Shown in pieces: positions 1 to 9,493 of a stretch of 64,000 nucleotides of DNA. Position numbers and translations under genes: made by a program. Each line of letters begins with the position of its first letter. Position 1 is the first letter of the stretch. The DNA comes from Hyphomicrobiaceae bacterium. GTDB taxonomy: Bacteria > Pseudomonadota > Alphaproteobacteria > Rhizobiales > Hyphomicrobiaceae. The notes below the pieces were generated by a model, which worked only from the letters and a program-made list of their open reading frames with translations, had not been told where the DNA came from and ran no database searches. Location of the stretch: positions 434,001 through 498,000 of the forward strand of contig JACKJH010000002.1 of NCBI GenBank assembly GCA_020638055.1. The letters are read 5' to 3'.

Positions 1-471
1 AACCGCGAGATCAACCGCCAGCAGCTCTCAAGCGTACGGCGTGCGCGTGCGCGTGCCCCTGCCATGCACGCGACCAGACTTTGTCCCTCTGCGAGCAGCA
101 ATATGATCTGCCCCCACCGAATGTCCTGGAGAGACGCACGCAACGCAGCACCGCCATCAGTGCCACCAGCGCCACGCCGAGTTTCCACCATTCCACCATG
201 CGAAAGTTGCTGCATGATCTTCGCCAAATAATTGCGAGAAAGTCCAAGTTCATTGGACAAATCTGTCTTCGAATAAGCTTTTCCTGGTGTGCTGGCCATG
301 CGCATCAACAAGCGCAAGCCCTAGTCGGTAAAATGCCTCAGTCGCAAAAGTTACGGGTCACCGACCCTAATAGGTATTTACAATGCATATTATGGAACGT
401 AGCTTAAAAAGCAAGATACCGTTGAGCCAGGAGGAAACTGCGAAGACCGAATTGAAGGAAACCGGCAGTGC

Positions 472-574
472 TAGAGCGCATTCCGATCCCATGGACTCGG
501 ATCGGCGCTCTAGCTTGTTGTTTAGTCGCATTTTCTGCGACGAACCGGTGTCCACTTCGTCGGAAAATGCTCTA
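472..574. repeat. RIME1-like two-palindrome repeat, copy 1
   Basis: A 99-bp element (474-572) flanked by TA on both sides. The first palindrome occupies 474-510 (GAGCGC...GCGCTC) and is closed by an internal TA at 511-512. The second module occupies 513-572 and ends AAAATGCTC before TA at 573-574. Near-identical copies lie at about 31.2, 41.7 and 59.8 kb, with a degenerate one at 7.0 kb. Length and two-palindrome layout match RIME1 of rhizobia. It sits upstream of the ytfE remnant. Confidence 0.85.
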
Positions 575-588
575 ACTTTGTTGCCAAC

Positions 589-990
589 GTGAACCTCGCA
601 AGGCTCGCGCGGCAGGTAACAAAGGGAGAGGGAGAGGTGTGTCATCAAACTCGCCACGGAAAATGCCGCCGAACTGACGCAGTTCAAAGAAACCTGTTGT
701 CATGCGATGCATCGAAAATAGTTCGCTACGTTGATGCTTCTCGCCGACAAGGTGTGAAGTCGATGCGCCGAGCTGTGGCTGGCCTGCAAGCTCCAATGAC
801 CGCGATGCGCGAAGACCATGATGATCACACCGGCGAAGTTGCTATCATCAAGAAATTAACCGACAACCTCACTCAGCCCGACGGAGGGCGTGCGACCTGG
901 ACGCGACTCTACTTCGGCTTGAACGACTTCATTACCGATCTTGATGAGCATATTCGCGTTGGAAATGACGTTCTTTTTTCCGCAGTTTGA
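589..990 (+). pseudogene. Remnant of a YtfE/RIC hemerythrin-like iron-sulfur repair protein
   Basis: Only the last ~65 codons (from about 796) resemble the family. The MREDHDDH stretch, a T-P-G-x-x-x-T-W-x-x-L-Y-x-G-L segment and a C-terminal EHIRVGNDVLF correspond to the second half of the YtfE/ScdA/RIC di-iron domain, which repairs nitrosative or oxidative damage to Fe-S centres. The family form of the last motif is roughly EHIHLENNVLF, so a second His is Arg and the iron-ligand Glu is Gly. The N-terminal domain, including the CCxG motif, is absent, and a RIME lies just upstream. I read this as a decayed gene; a very divergent short hemerythrin is the alternative. Confidence 0.5.
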
Positions 991-1145
991 AACACCAGCC
1001 GTCAGCAACGCTTAATCCAAGTACATGACCGGTTGGGTTTGCGCGCACGACCGCCCGACTGACGCGACCGCCAAAGTGTCCGTTGACGCAAACAGTGATG
1101 CATCCGATGCCAATGTCGATGCCGATCGCCTTCAATGACTTGGGA

Positions 1146-1220
1146 TGGTGGGCGGTGAGAGGGTCGAACTCCCGACATCCTCGGTGTAAACGAGGCGCTC
1201 TACCACTGAGCTAACCGCCC
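1146..1220 (-). tRNA. tRNA-Val (anticodon TAC)
   Basis: Read on the minus strand, the gene starts GGGCGGTTAGCTCAG and forms a full cloverleaf. The 7-bp acceptor stem pairs 1214-1220 with 1150-1156. The anticodon stem CTCG/CGAG encloses the loop TTTACAC (anticodon TAC), and the T-arm carries GTTCGAC. The 3' CCA is encoded at 1146-1148. It is not next to other tRNAs. Confidence 0.96.
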
Positions 1221-1578
1221 GTATATGGCCCGTCATAGGGCCAGCGCCTTCGATCGGCAAGCCCCTTTTTTGCTTCCGGCTTGATCAGCTCAATCACACC
1301 AGAAACACCAGGAGCGGCCGCCCTGCAACGTGTGTTCCACACGTTTCGCGAGAACGCACGTCCTGGCCAACGATGTTACCCCAATAGTTATAGAGCAGCA
1401 GCAGCAGTTCACGTGCTTCCTTGAGGGCTGCGACCCATTAGCAATGGGTAGTAACAAGAATGGCGATGGGCCACGTTTGAGCGGCGCACCGGCTGGCTGA
1501 GTTGCATAGTAGATTGCCACGCGCCCTGGGCCTCATCTCCCATCACGCAGGCACGCTATCCCACAATGCTCCAAACGA
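1221..1578. other. Intergenic region without recognisable genes
   Basis: Between tRNA-Val and the hupB terminator-like hairpin. Open frames here have no recognisable protein features and lack convincing ribosome-binding sites. Confidence 0.5.
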
Positions 1579-1611
1579 ACAAGCGCGTCTGGCATCCGCC
1601 AACGCGCTTGT
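1579..1611 (-). terminator. Terminator-like hairpin downstream of hupB
   Basis: A perfect 10-bp inverted repeat (1579-1588 with 1602-1611, arm ACAAGCGCGT) about 40 bases beyond the hupB stop on the minus strand. No long T-run follows, so it may be a weak terminator or a 3' stabilising hairpin. Confidence 0.5.
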
Positions 1612-1651
1612 CCTTCATAGTTTGCCCGCGCACACGCCCGTGCGCTGCACA

Positions 1652-1927
1652 TCAACCGTTCAGCAGTTCTTTTAGGCCCTTGGCGGCGGTGAACTTCGGA
1701 GCCTTGGATGCCGGGATCTGCATGGTCTTGCCGGTGAGCGGGTTGCGGCCTTCACGTGCCTTCCTGTCGGCAACCTTGAAGGTTCCGAAATCTGGAAGAC
1801 GCACTTCCTTGCCATCCTTCAAAGCCCCTTTGATACCGTCGACCACGGCATCGACAACCTGTCCAGCCCGTTCCTTGGTCATATCAAGTTCCTTGGCGAC
1901 GGTGTCGATCAGATCCTTCTTGCTCAT
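1652..1927 (-). CDS. hupB: HU family DNA-binding protein
   Basis: 91-aa histone-like protein that binds and bends DNA as a dimer and compacts the nucleoid. Length and sequence are typical of bacterial HU: N-terminal MSKKDLIDTVA helix, central LPDFGTFKV and the GRNPLTGK DNA-binding-arm signature near residues 60-67. The start is supported by AGAGGA seven bases upstream of the ATG. It lies directly downstream of lon on the same strand, a common alphaproteobacterial order, but a strong terminator between them (2302-2339) and a 440-bp gap suggest its own promoter. Confidence 0.96.
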   Translation of the reverse strand: MSKKDLIDTVAKELDMTKERAGQVVDAVVDGIKGALKDGKEVRLPDFGTFKVADRKAREGRNPLTGKTMQIPASKAPKFTAAKGLKELLNG

Positions 1928-2301
1928 TGATTTGTCCTCTCATGTGTATTTTGGTTCAGCACATAAGCGGAGCAATGCATTCTCCATTGCTTGCTCATGT
2001 ACGGTGATTTCAATCGTCGGCAGCCTGCATGGACAGGCTGAGACGCGAGCGCTGCATGCTGGCCAAATCAGGCACCGGCACGGTCGCCGCATACCCAATT
2101 GCGCTTTACGGCTGTCGCATGGCGAGTGATGCCATCCGATCCGGGCCTACACCAAACTTGGAAAAACCCAACCGACGGGGAATGGCTGACGCCATAACGG
2201 CTGCACAGAAGCGCTGAATACCGGTTCGCGTCAAGCGGAAAATCGCCAATTTCCGGGCTTAACCGCACTTGGAGAACAGTCAAGCCGCACATTCAGCGAA
2301 T

Positions 2302-2339
2302 AAAAACAGTACCCTTGCGGAGTTTTTCCGCAAGGGTAC
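2302..2339 (-). terminator. Rho-independent terminator of lon
   Basis: Perfect 13-bp stem (2309-2321 with 2327-2339), 5-nt loop, followed on the minus strand by TTTTT (2302-2306). It begins about 30 bases after the lon stop codon. A textbook intrinsic terminator separating lon from hupB. Confidence 0.93.
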
Positions 2340-2369
2340 CATTTCATGGCTTTGAATACCGTTCAACGC

Positions 2370-4793
2370 CTAATGTGCGGTCAAACGGCCATCCTTGTCG
2401 TCTCCGTCACCGGTGACGGCCACCGCTTGTGCCTCCTCGTCCCAATCGATTGGGTCGGGAACACGAACCAGAGCCGCCTTCAGAACCTCCTCAAGCCGCG
2501 AGACGGGCACGATATCGAGCTTGTTCTTAACCTCATCGGGTATTTCGGTGAGATCCTTGACGTTCTCTTCAGGGATGCAGACCGTTGTTATGCCACCACG
2601 AAGGGCTGCAAGCAGCTTCTCCTTGAGACCGCCAATCGGAAGCACGCGCCCACGCAACGTGATCTCGCCTGTCATGGCGACATCCTTGCGCACCGGTATC
2701 TGTGTGAGCACCGAAACGATCGCCGTCACCATCGCAATACCCGCAGATGGGCCGTCTTTCGGCGTTGCACCTTCCGGCACGTGAACGTGGATGTCGTACT
2801 TTTCAAACAGGGTTGGCGCTATGCCGAAATCAACCGAACGCGAACGCACGTAGGCATTGGCCGCCTGGATCGATTCCTTCATGACGTCACGCAAGTTGCC
2901 CGTTACCGACATCTTGCCCTTGCCCGGCATGCGGATACCTTCGATCGTCAGCAGCTCGCCGCCAACCTCGGTCCAAGCCAGTCCGGTGACGATACCGATC
3001 TGATCCTCGGTCTCCGCCTGACCGTAGCGGTACTTGGGCACGCCGAGATAATCAGCCAGATTGTCGATACTGACCGTCACTGACTTGTTCGACGACGTGA
3101 GGATTTCTTTCACTGCCTTGCGGGCGAGTTTTGCAATCTCACGCTCAAGCGAACGCACACCAGCTTCGCGCGTGTAAACCCGGATCAGTTGCTGCAACGC
3201 GTCGTCCTCGATGACAAGTTCCTTGTCATCAAGGCCATGCGCCTGCGTCTGCTCAGGGATCAGATGCCGCTTGGCAATCTCGATCTTCTCGTTCTCCGTG
3301 TAGCCGGCGAGGCGGATGATCTCCATGCGATCCATGAGTGGCGCTGGAATATTGAGCGTATTCGCAGTCGTGACGAACATTACATTCGAGAGATCGTAGT
3401 CGACCTCAAGGTAATGATCGTTGAACGTTGCGTTTTGCTCAGGATCCAGCACCTCCAGCAGCGCCGAAGACGGATCGCCGCGGAAGTCCGATCCCATCTT
3501 GTCGATCTCGTCCAACAAGAACAACGGATTGACCCGCTTGGTCTTCTTCATTGACTGAATCACCTTGCCCGGCATCGAGCCGATGTAGGTGCGTCGGTGA
3601 CCACGGATCTCGGCTTCGTCGCGCACGCCACCAAGGCTCATGCGCACGAATTCGCGACCCGTTGCGTTAGCAATGGATTTGCCAAGCGACGTTTTACCAA
3701 CACCAGGAGGCCCGACGAGGCAAAGGATCGGCCCCTTGAGCTTGTTGGTGCGGTTCTGAACGGCCAGGTATTCCACGATCCGCTCTTTGACCTTCTCCAG
3801 GCCGTAGTGCTCCTTGTCGAGGATCTCCTCGGCTTCGGTAAGGTCCTTCTTGACCTTGCCCTTGACGCCCCACGGAATTGACAAGATCCAGTCGAGGTAA
3901 TTGCGCACGACGGTGGCTTCGGCAGACATAGGGCTCATCTGCTTGAGCTTCTTGAGCTCGGCAAGAGCCTTGTCTCGCGCTTCCTTGCTGAGCTTGACCT
4001 GCTCGATCTTTTCTTCGAATTCGGCAATGTCATCGCGATCGTCAGTGTCGCCAAGCTCCTTCTGAATCGCCTTCATCTGCTCGTTGAGATAATACTCACG
4101 CTGCGTCTTCTCCATCTGCCGCTTGACGCGCGAGCGTATCTTCTTCTCGACCTGCAGCACCGAGATTTCGCTTTCCATCAGCGTGTAGACACGCTCAAGC
4201 CGCTTGGAGATCGTCGTTGTCTCCAAGACATCCTGTTTGTCGGAAATCTTGATCGCCAGGTGAGACGCAATCGTATCGGCAAGCTTCGAGTAGTCCTCGA
4301 TCTGCGCAATGGTGCCCAGCACTTCCGGACTGATTTTCTTGTTCAGCTTGACGTAGTTCTCGAACTGAGAAACGGCCGAACGGGCGAGCGCTTCCAGCTC
4401 AGTCTTGGAGCCCATGTCTTCATCGACACGCTCAATTGAAGCCTCGAAGTAATCCTGGTTGTCGGTGTATTCCTTGATGCGCGCGCGCTGCGTGCCTTCG
4501 ACCAGCACCTTGACGGTACCGTCGGGCAACTTCAGCAATTGCAACACGGAGGCAAGCGTACCCATCTCATAGATCGCATCGTTTGCAGGATCGTCATCGC
4601 CTGCGTTCTTTTGCGCCGTGAGAAGGATGTGCTTATCTGAACTCATCACCTCTTCGAGTGCGGCGATGGATTTCTCCCGCCCCACGAAAAGAGGAACGAT
4701 CATGTAGGGGAACACCACGATGTCGCGCAGCGGCAGTACAGGATAGAGATCCGACTCGGCGGCCTGTTCGTGTGTTTTCTTTTCGTCGCTCAT
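2370..4793 (-). CDS. lon: ATP-dependent protease La (Lon)
   Basis: 807-aa cytosolic AAA+ serine protease that degrades misfolded and specific regulatory proteins. Domains in order: N-terminal substrate-binding LAN domain (about 15-210), a charged coiled-coil (about 215-300), the AAA+ module with Walker A GPPGVGKT near residue 361 and FLLDEIDK as Walker B, then the proteolytic domain with catalytic Ser in KDGPSAG (about 681) and the Lys downstream in GGLKEKLLAA. I start at MSDEKKTHEQ because AAGGG lies seven bases upstream; an in-frame ATG seven codons earlier has no such site. It is transcribed in the same direction as clpX, 380 bp away. Length is normal for the family. Confidence 0.98.
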   Translation of the reverse strand: MSDEKKTHEQAAESDLYPVLPLRDIVVFPYMIVPLFVGREKSIAALEEVMSSDKHILLTAQKNAGDDDPANDAIYEMGTLASVLQLLKLPDGTVKVLVEGTQRARIKEYTDNQDYFEASIERVDEDMGSKTELEALARSAVSQFENYVKLNKKISPEVLGTIAQIEDYSKLADTIASHLAIKISDKQDVLETTTISKRLERVYTLMESEISVLQVEKKIRSRVKRQMEKTQREYYLNEQMKAIQKELGDTDDRDDIAEFEEKIEQVKLSKEARDKALAELKKLKQMSPMSAEATVVRNYLDWILSIPWGVKGKVKKDLTEAEEILDKEHYGLEKVKERIVEYLAVQNRTNKLKGPILCLVGPPGVGKTSLGKSIANATGREFVRMSLGGVRDEAEIRGHRRTYIGSMPGKVIQSMKKTKRVNPLFLLDEIDKMGSDFRGDPSSALLEVLDPEQNATFNDHYLEVDYDLSNVMFVTTANTLNIPAPLMDRMEIIRLAGYTENEKIEIAKRHLIPEQTQAHGLDDKELVIEDDALQQLIRVYTREAGVRSLEREIAKLARKAVKEILTSSNKSVTVSIDNLADYLGVPKYRYGQAETEDQIGIVTGLAWTEVGGELLTIEGIRMPGKGKMSVTGNLRDVMKESIQAANAYVRSRSVDFGIAPTLFEKYDIHVHVPEGATPKDGPSAGIAMVTAIVSVLTQIPVRKDVAMTGEITLRGRVLPIGGLKEKLLAALRGGITTVCIPEENVKDLTEIPDEVKNKLDIVPVSRLEEVLKAALVRVPDPIDWDEEAQAVAVTGDGDDKDGRLTAH

Positions 4794-5173
4794 CTCATGA
4801 CCCTTGATTGTCACGCTTTTGGAAAAAGCCCAGTCAGCGTCAGATAACCATTCCGCCTTCGCAAGCGTTTTTTTGCGTCATGCAAAGGAACCTCGCGAGG
4901 CAGACGGACTGAGGTATATAGACGGTAACTCACGGCGATCGGCGATTTGGGCATCCCACTCGCAAACGCCGCAACCGAACCAACACCTCCCGTGGAACAG
5001 ATGGGGTACGCCTTGCAATGATCAAGGGCGCACCCACTCAATTGTTGTATCCGCCCGACCAGGATCGCCAAGCGTCTGACGGCTGGATGTCGCACCATGA
5101 CGTTGCATCACGATGGAATTGCGGCCCGGTGCCGAGTCTCAGGTGTTCGGACACTCCGGCATGAGAGCACCAC
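4794..5173. other. clpX-lon intergenic region (presumed lon promoter)
   Basis: 380 bp between the clpX stop and the lon start. It should contain the lon promoter, but I could not identify convincing -35/-10 or heat-shock boxes or a strong terminator by eye. Overlapping short frames here have no protein-like features. Confidence 0.4.
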
Positions 5174-6430
5174 TCATGATGCGCTTGAGGTGCCTTTTTC
5201 CTCGGCGCGATCTGTGTAAATCCTGAGCGGCCGTGCCCCTCCTTCCACCACTTCGGGGCCGATGACGACTTCTTCGACACCTTTCAGCGTCGGCAAATCG
5301 AACATCGTGTCGAGCAAAATGGCCTCCATGATGGAGCGCAGGCCGCGGGCACCGGTTTTACGTTCAATCGCCTTGCGGGAGATCGCTTTCAATGCCTCCA
5401 CCGTGATGGTGAGCTTGACGTCCTCCATTTCGAACATGCGCTGATATTGTTTTACAAGCGCGTTCTTGGGTTCTGAGAGAATCTGAACCAGTGCCTCCTC
5501 GTCCAGGTCCTCAAGCGTCGCAATGACCGGCATACGGCCGATGAATTCGGGGATCAGTCCGAATTTCAACAGATCCTCTGGCTCAACGTCACGCAAAACA
5601 GCACCGGTACGCCGCTCGTCAGGGGCACGAACCACCGCGCCAAAGCCGATCGAAGTGCCCTTGCCGCGGCTCGAAATGATCTTTTCAAGGCCGGCGAAAG
5701 CGCCACCGCAGATAAACAGGATGTTTGTCGTGTCGACCTGCAGGAATTCTTGTTGCGGATGCTTGCGGCCACCCTGCGGAGGTACCGACGCAATTGTGCC
5801 TTCCATGATCTTCAACAACGCCTGCTGCACACCTTCGCCAGACACGTCACGTGTGATCGAAGGGTTGTCAGACTTGCGTGAAATCTTATCGACCTCGTCG
5901 ATGTAGACGATGCCGCGCTGCGCACGCTCAACATTGTAATCCGCGTTCTGCAACAGCTTGAGAATGATGTTTTCCACGTCTTCGCCGACATAACCAGCTT
6001 CGGTGAGTGTCGTCGCATCGGCCATCGTAAAGGGAACGTCGAGAATGCGCGCCAGCGTCTGAGCCAGAAGCGTCTTTCCGCAACCGGTGGGGCCAACCAG
6101 CAGAATGTTTGATTTCGCCAATTCAACATCGTTGGATTTGGCTGCGTGATTGAGGCGCTTGTAGTGGTTGTGAACCGCCACCGACAGAACGCGCTTGGCG
6201 TGTTCCTGCCCAATGACATAGTTGTCGAGCACCTGACAGATTTCCTGGGGCGTCGGCACGCCATCGCGTGACTTGACGAGCGTGTTCTTGTTTTCTTCCC
6301 GGATGATGTCCATGCACAGTTCAACACACTCGTCGCAAATGAACACGGTTGGACCGGCGATCAATTTACGAACTTCGTGCTGGCTCTTGCCGCAGAACGA
6401 GCAGTACAACGTGTTGTTTTCTTTGGGCAT
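5174..6430 (-). CDS. clpX: ATP-dependent Clp protease ATP-binding subunit ClpX
   Basis: 418-aa AAA+ unfoldase that recognises tagged substrates and feeds them to ClpP. The N-terminal zinc-binding domain has four cysteines (CSFC ... CDEC, about 10-40). Walker A GPTGCGKT lies near residue 115 and Walker B VYIDEVDK near 175; the sensor and pore regions look normal. The start MPKENNTLYC is chosen because the family begins here and GAGACGG precedes it; the frame stays open 19 codons further upstream. Same strand as clpP upstream and lon downstream, the usual arrangement. Confidence 0.98.
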   Translation of the reverse strand: MPKENNTLYCSFCGKSQHEVRKLIAGPTVFICDECVELCMDIIREENKNTLVKSRDGVPTPQEICQVLDNYVIGQEHAKRVLSVAVHNHYKRLNHAAKSNDVELAKSNILLVGPTGCGKTLLAQTLARILDVPFTMADATTLTEAGYVGEDVENIILKLLQNADYNVERAQRGIVYIDEVDKISRKSDNPSITRDVSGEGVQQALLKIMEGTIASVPPQGGRKHPQQEFLQVDTTNILFICGGAFAGLEKIISSRGKGTSIGFGAVVRAPDERRTGAVLRDVEPEDLLKFGLIPEFIGRMPVIATLEDLDEEALVQILSEPKNALVKQYQRMFEMEDVKLTITVEALKAISRKAIERKTGARGLRSIMEAILLDTMFDLPTLKGVEEVVIGPEVVEGGARPLRIYTDRAEEKGTSSAS

Positions 6431-7007
6431 CTTCCGTCTCTCACCCGAGCTTATTGCGTTCAGCGTCCCCACGAAGCAACGCCACACCCGGCATTAGGCC
6501 CTGAAATGGGCCGCTCCACTTGCTTCCGCTCACGTTTTTTGCGGCGAACAGCCACCGCAGGGGTCCAAGAATCCATCTACCCTGATCTGAGCACGCTAGC
6601 GTCTACCAGATCAAGATTGGATTAACGCCTTCCGTGTGTCCCGGACGTGATTTTAACGGCAACGTGACCCGACAGGGACAAAACAAAAGACAGAGCCAGG
6701 CACGAACCGCGGCACATTGCCAGGACCTACCATGGGGAACGGACACGGAACGGTTTGCCTGTTCCGAACGCCAACGCATTGACCTGCCACAGCTTAGTTA
6801 GCTCATATATGGTCCCGCTTCGTTCCAATGTGAAGGCCCGTCAAACGCGCGTGCAAAATGGTCCGCGGTCAGACTTCAACAGCGCAGGCTTGCGAAATAG
6901 TCGCACCCACAACAACCCTCATCGCGCCTGGTAAAGCTCATTTCAATACTGGCTTTGCCGTGCACCGGTTCCAAGTCGGCTCAAGGGTGCGCGTTATCCA
7001 GATCCAG
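6431..7007. other. clpP-clpX intergenic region
   Basis: Unusually long spacer (714 bp to clpP in total). The clpP-proximal part holds a degenerate RIME (7008-7107). In the remaining part I see no gene, RNA or clear terminator; the clpX promoter presumably lies near 6450-6550. Confidence 0.45.
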
Positions 7008-7109
7008 GAGCATTTTCCGATCCGTTGATGGAATAGGGTCGGTGCTCAATCTTCTTGTTTGATCGCATTTTCCGAGGAACCGGCGTCCACTTCCTCGGAA
7101 AATGCTCTA
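7008..7109. repeat. RIME1-like repeat, copy 2 (degenerate)
   Basis: A 100-bp relative of the element at 474-572: GAGCATTTTCCGATCC at the left, the central TTGTTTG(A/G)TCGCATTTTC, and CCGGCGTCCACTTCCTCGGAAAATGCTC at the right, followed by TA (7108-7109). The first palindrome has several mismatches and its left TA is lost. It lies 35 bp downstream of the clpP stop. Confidence 0.75.
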
Positions 7110-7144
7110 GAGATCCAGCTCCAGGTCTGCGTCAAGCCTGACGT

Positions 7145-7807
7145 TTAATCCTTGGATTTGTCGTCAGCAGCTTTACCGCCGGGAGCCAGCACAGCCTCGT
7201 CCCGCTTGGTCATGACACGATCAATGATCCCGAAGTCCTTGGCTTGTTCGGACGTCATGAAGTAGTCACGATCGAGTGTCCGCTCAATCGTTTCGTAAGG
7301 CTGGCCGGTATGGGTGACATAAACTTCGTTGAGCCGACGCTTCATCTTGATGATGTCTTCTGCGTGGCGCTCAATATCAGAGGCTTGTCCGGAAAAGCCG
7401 CCTGAGGGTTGATGCACCATGATGCGCGCGTTGGGCAAAGCAAAACGCATGTCTTTTTCACCTGCACACAGCAGCAGCGAACCCATCGACGCAGCCTGGC
7501 CAATGCACAGCGTCGCGACCGGCGGCTTGATGAACTGCATGGTGTCATAAATCGCCATGCCGCTCGTCACCACGCCGCCAGGCGAATTGATGTACATTGA
7601 GATTTCTTTTTTTGGATTCTCAGCTTCGAGAAACAGAAGCTGCATGCAGATCGAGGCTGCCATGTGATCCTCGACAGCGCCGGTTACAAAAATAATGCGT
7701 TCTTTCAGCATCCGCGAAGGCAGATCATAGCCGCGCTCGCCACGGTTGGTCTGCTCGACGACCATCGGCCAAAACGTGTTGGTCAGGGTATCGACGGGAT
7801 CATACAT
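7145..7807 (-). CDS. clpP: ATP-dependent Clp protease proteolytic subunit ClpP
   Basis: 220-aa serine protease forming the tetradecameric barrel that works with ClpX. Catalytic Ser in GQAASMGS (about residue 105) and His in MVHQPSGG (about 131) are visible; the Asp of the triad falls in the ETIERTLDRDYFM region. Length is slightly over the 200-210 aa norm because of a charged C-terminal tail. The ATG at 7807 is preceded by GGAGAGAGA. Upstream of clpX on the same strand. Confidence 0.98.
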   Translation of the reverse strand: MYDPVDTLTNTFWPMVVEQTNRGERGYDLPSRMLKERIIFVTGAVEDHMAASICMQLLFLEAENPKKEISMYINSPGGVVTSGMAIYDTMQFIKPPVATLCIGQAASMGSLLLCAGEKDMRFALPNARIMVHQPSGGFSGQASDIERHAEDIIKMKRRLNEVYVTHTGQPYETIERTLDRDYFMTSEQAKDFGIIDRVMTKRDEAVLAPGGKAADDKSKD

Positions 7808-7929
7808 GGCGTCTCTCTCCTCGCCGGCGCACCGGCGTTGCGGGCCTTGATTCGTGGCCCTACTTGCTCAATTTCATCTGCTGCCCGAACGCGGTATTTT
7901 GCGGGCGTGTTCACATCGTGCCGTGGAGC

Positions 7930-9291
7930 TCAAGCGCCTGGTTCGCTCGCTTCGTCCAAAGCCTTCAATAACTCTTCCTTGCTAACAGACTTTTCTGTCG
8001 GCTTTGCCTGTTCAAGGACGAAATCGACAACCTTGTCCTCAAACAACGGCGCCCTGAGCTGCGCCAAAGCACCCGGCGTCTTCTCGTAGTATTCGTAGAC
8101 GAACTTTTCCTGCCCTGGATATTGGCGCGCCTGCTCAACCAATGCCGACCTCAGTTCATCCTGAGTGACTTGGATCTTGTTCTTATCGCCGATTTCACCG
8201 ATCACGAGGCCAAGCCTGACACGGCGTTCTGCCAATTTGCGGTATTGCGCGCGCGCCTCTTCCTCGGTCTTGTCTTCATCGGCAAAGGACTTGTTTTCCC
8301 GCTTCATGCTGTCTTCGAGCTGCGCCCAGATGCTATCGAATTCACTGTCGACAAGGGAGGCTGGCAATTCAAACTCGTGCGCCTTTTCAAGTTCATCCAG
8401 AAGCTCACGCTTGATCTTCATGCGCGCGCCCTGCTGATATTCTTGAGATAACTGTTCTTTGATCGTGTCCTTGAGCTTGTCGACGCTTTCCATTCCCAGC
8501 GTCTTTGCAAATTCGTCATCGATCTCAGGCAGTTTTGGCGCGCCGACTTGCGCAACGATCACATCGAACTGCGCCTCTTTACCAGCCAGATGCTCGGCCT
8601 GATAGGCTTCGGGGAATGTCGCCGTCACGACCTTTTCATCGCCCGCCTTGAGCCCGACCATGCCTTCCTCGAATCCCGGGATGAAGCCACCCCGGCCAAG
8701 CACGACTTCGACACCCTTGCCATCACCGCCCGGGAACGGCTCACCATCGATCTTGCCGACGAAATCGATCGTGACCTTGTCGCCATCAGCGGCAACACGC
8801 CCCTCTTCCGTCTCGTATGTCGTGCCGCGCTTTACAAGATCGGCAAGCACCTCGTCGATCGCTTCGTCGGCTACTTCGACCACCAGTTGCTCAAGTTGCA
8901 GTTTGGAAAGATCCGCGATCGCAATTTCGGGCAACACCTCAAACGACATCGAGTAGGCAAGATCAGCTTCGCCGGAAATGACTTTCTCGATTTCCCCTTC
9001 GTCCTTGGGTAGATCGATGTCGGGCTGCATCGCGGGCCGTTCGTTGCGGTCTGTGATGGCTTTGGAGGACGTTTCACGCACCGTCTGCTCCAGGACTTCG
9101 GCCATCACCGAGCGTCCGTAGAGTTTCTTGATGTGCGCAATCGGCACCTTTCCCTTGCGGAAACCTTTAAGCTGAACGCGCCCCTTAATCTCATCGATCT
9201 TCTGGTTGAAGCGCTCTCCCAGCTCGGTCTGACCCACCGTGACCTTGAGCGTGCGCTTAAGGCCGTCATTATTCATCTCGGTGATTTGCAT
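7930..9291 (-). CDS. tig: Trigger factor (ribosome-associated chaperone and prolyl isomerase)
   Basis: 453-aa cytosolic chaperone that binds the ribosome exit tunnel and assists nascent chains. The N-terminal ribosome-binding domain carries the GFRKGKVP loop (about 42-49, matching the family GFRxGKxP signature). The FKBP-type domain follows (about 160-250: DKVTIDFVGKIDGEPFPGG), then a long helical C-terminal substrate domain. It heads the tig-clpP-clpX-lon-hup series, all on the minus strand. Confidence 0.98.
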   Translation of the reverse strand: MQITEMNNDGLKRTLKVTVGQTELGERFNQKIDEIKGRVQLKGFRKGKVPIAHIKKLYGRSVMAEVLEQTVRETSSKAITDRNERPAMQPDIDLPKDEGEIEKVISGEADLAYSMSFEVLPEIAIADLSKLQLEQLVVEVADEAIDEVLADLVKRGTTYETEEGRVAADGDKVTIDFVGKIDGEPFPGGDGKGVEVVLGRGGFIPGFEEGMVGLKAGDEKVVTATFPEAYQAEHLAGKEAQFDVIVAQVGAPKLPEIDDEFAKTLGMESVDKLKDTIKEQLSQEYQQGARMKIKRELLDELEKAHEFELPASLVDSEFDSIWAQLEDSMKRENKSFADEDKTEEEARAQYRKLAERRVRLGLVIGEIGDKNKIQVTQDELRSALVEQARQYPGQEKFVYEYYEKTPGALAQLRAPLFEDKVVDFVLEQAKPTEKSVSKEELLKALDEASEPGA

Positions 9292-9408
9292 AGTGTCAAA
9301 AGCCTTCGATCAAACCCTTGTTGGACAGGACTACTGCCTGAAAAGCCGTGAGCCCTGCAAGCCTCACCAGGAGGCACGCATTGACCTGTTATCGCAAAGA
9401 TGAAGCAT

Positions 9409-9493
9409 TGGTGCGGGCGGAGGGACTTGAACCCCCACGGCCGAGGCCACCAGAACCTAAATCTGACGTGTCTACCAATTCCACCACGCCCGC
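9409..9493 (-). tRNA. tRNA-Leu (anticodon TAG)
   Basis: Minus-strand gene starting GCGGGCGTGGTGGAATTGG. Acceptor arms are 9487-9493 and 9413-9419. The anticodon loop TTTAGGT gives TAG; the long variable arm GCCTCGGCCGT marks a class II tRNA, and the T-arm GGTTCAAGTCC is normal. CCA is encoded at 9409-9411. Confidence 0.96.

Noticed and set aside
383..592. Plus-strand frame MHIMERSLKSKIPLSQEE...
   Set aside because: Its second half is the RIME repeat; the first half resembles no family I know and has no clear ribosome-binding site.
932..1135. Minus-strand 67-codon frame starting MKAIGIDIGIG
   Set aside because: It starts with TTG, has no ribosome-binding site, overlaps the ytfE remnant and shows only a vague resemblance to transposase or kinase openings.
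2346..3083. 245-codon plus-strand frame opposite lon
   Set aside because: Antisense to the conserved proteolytic domain of Lon; an artefact of GC-rich codon use.
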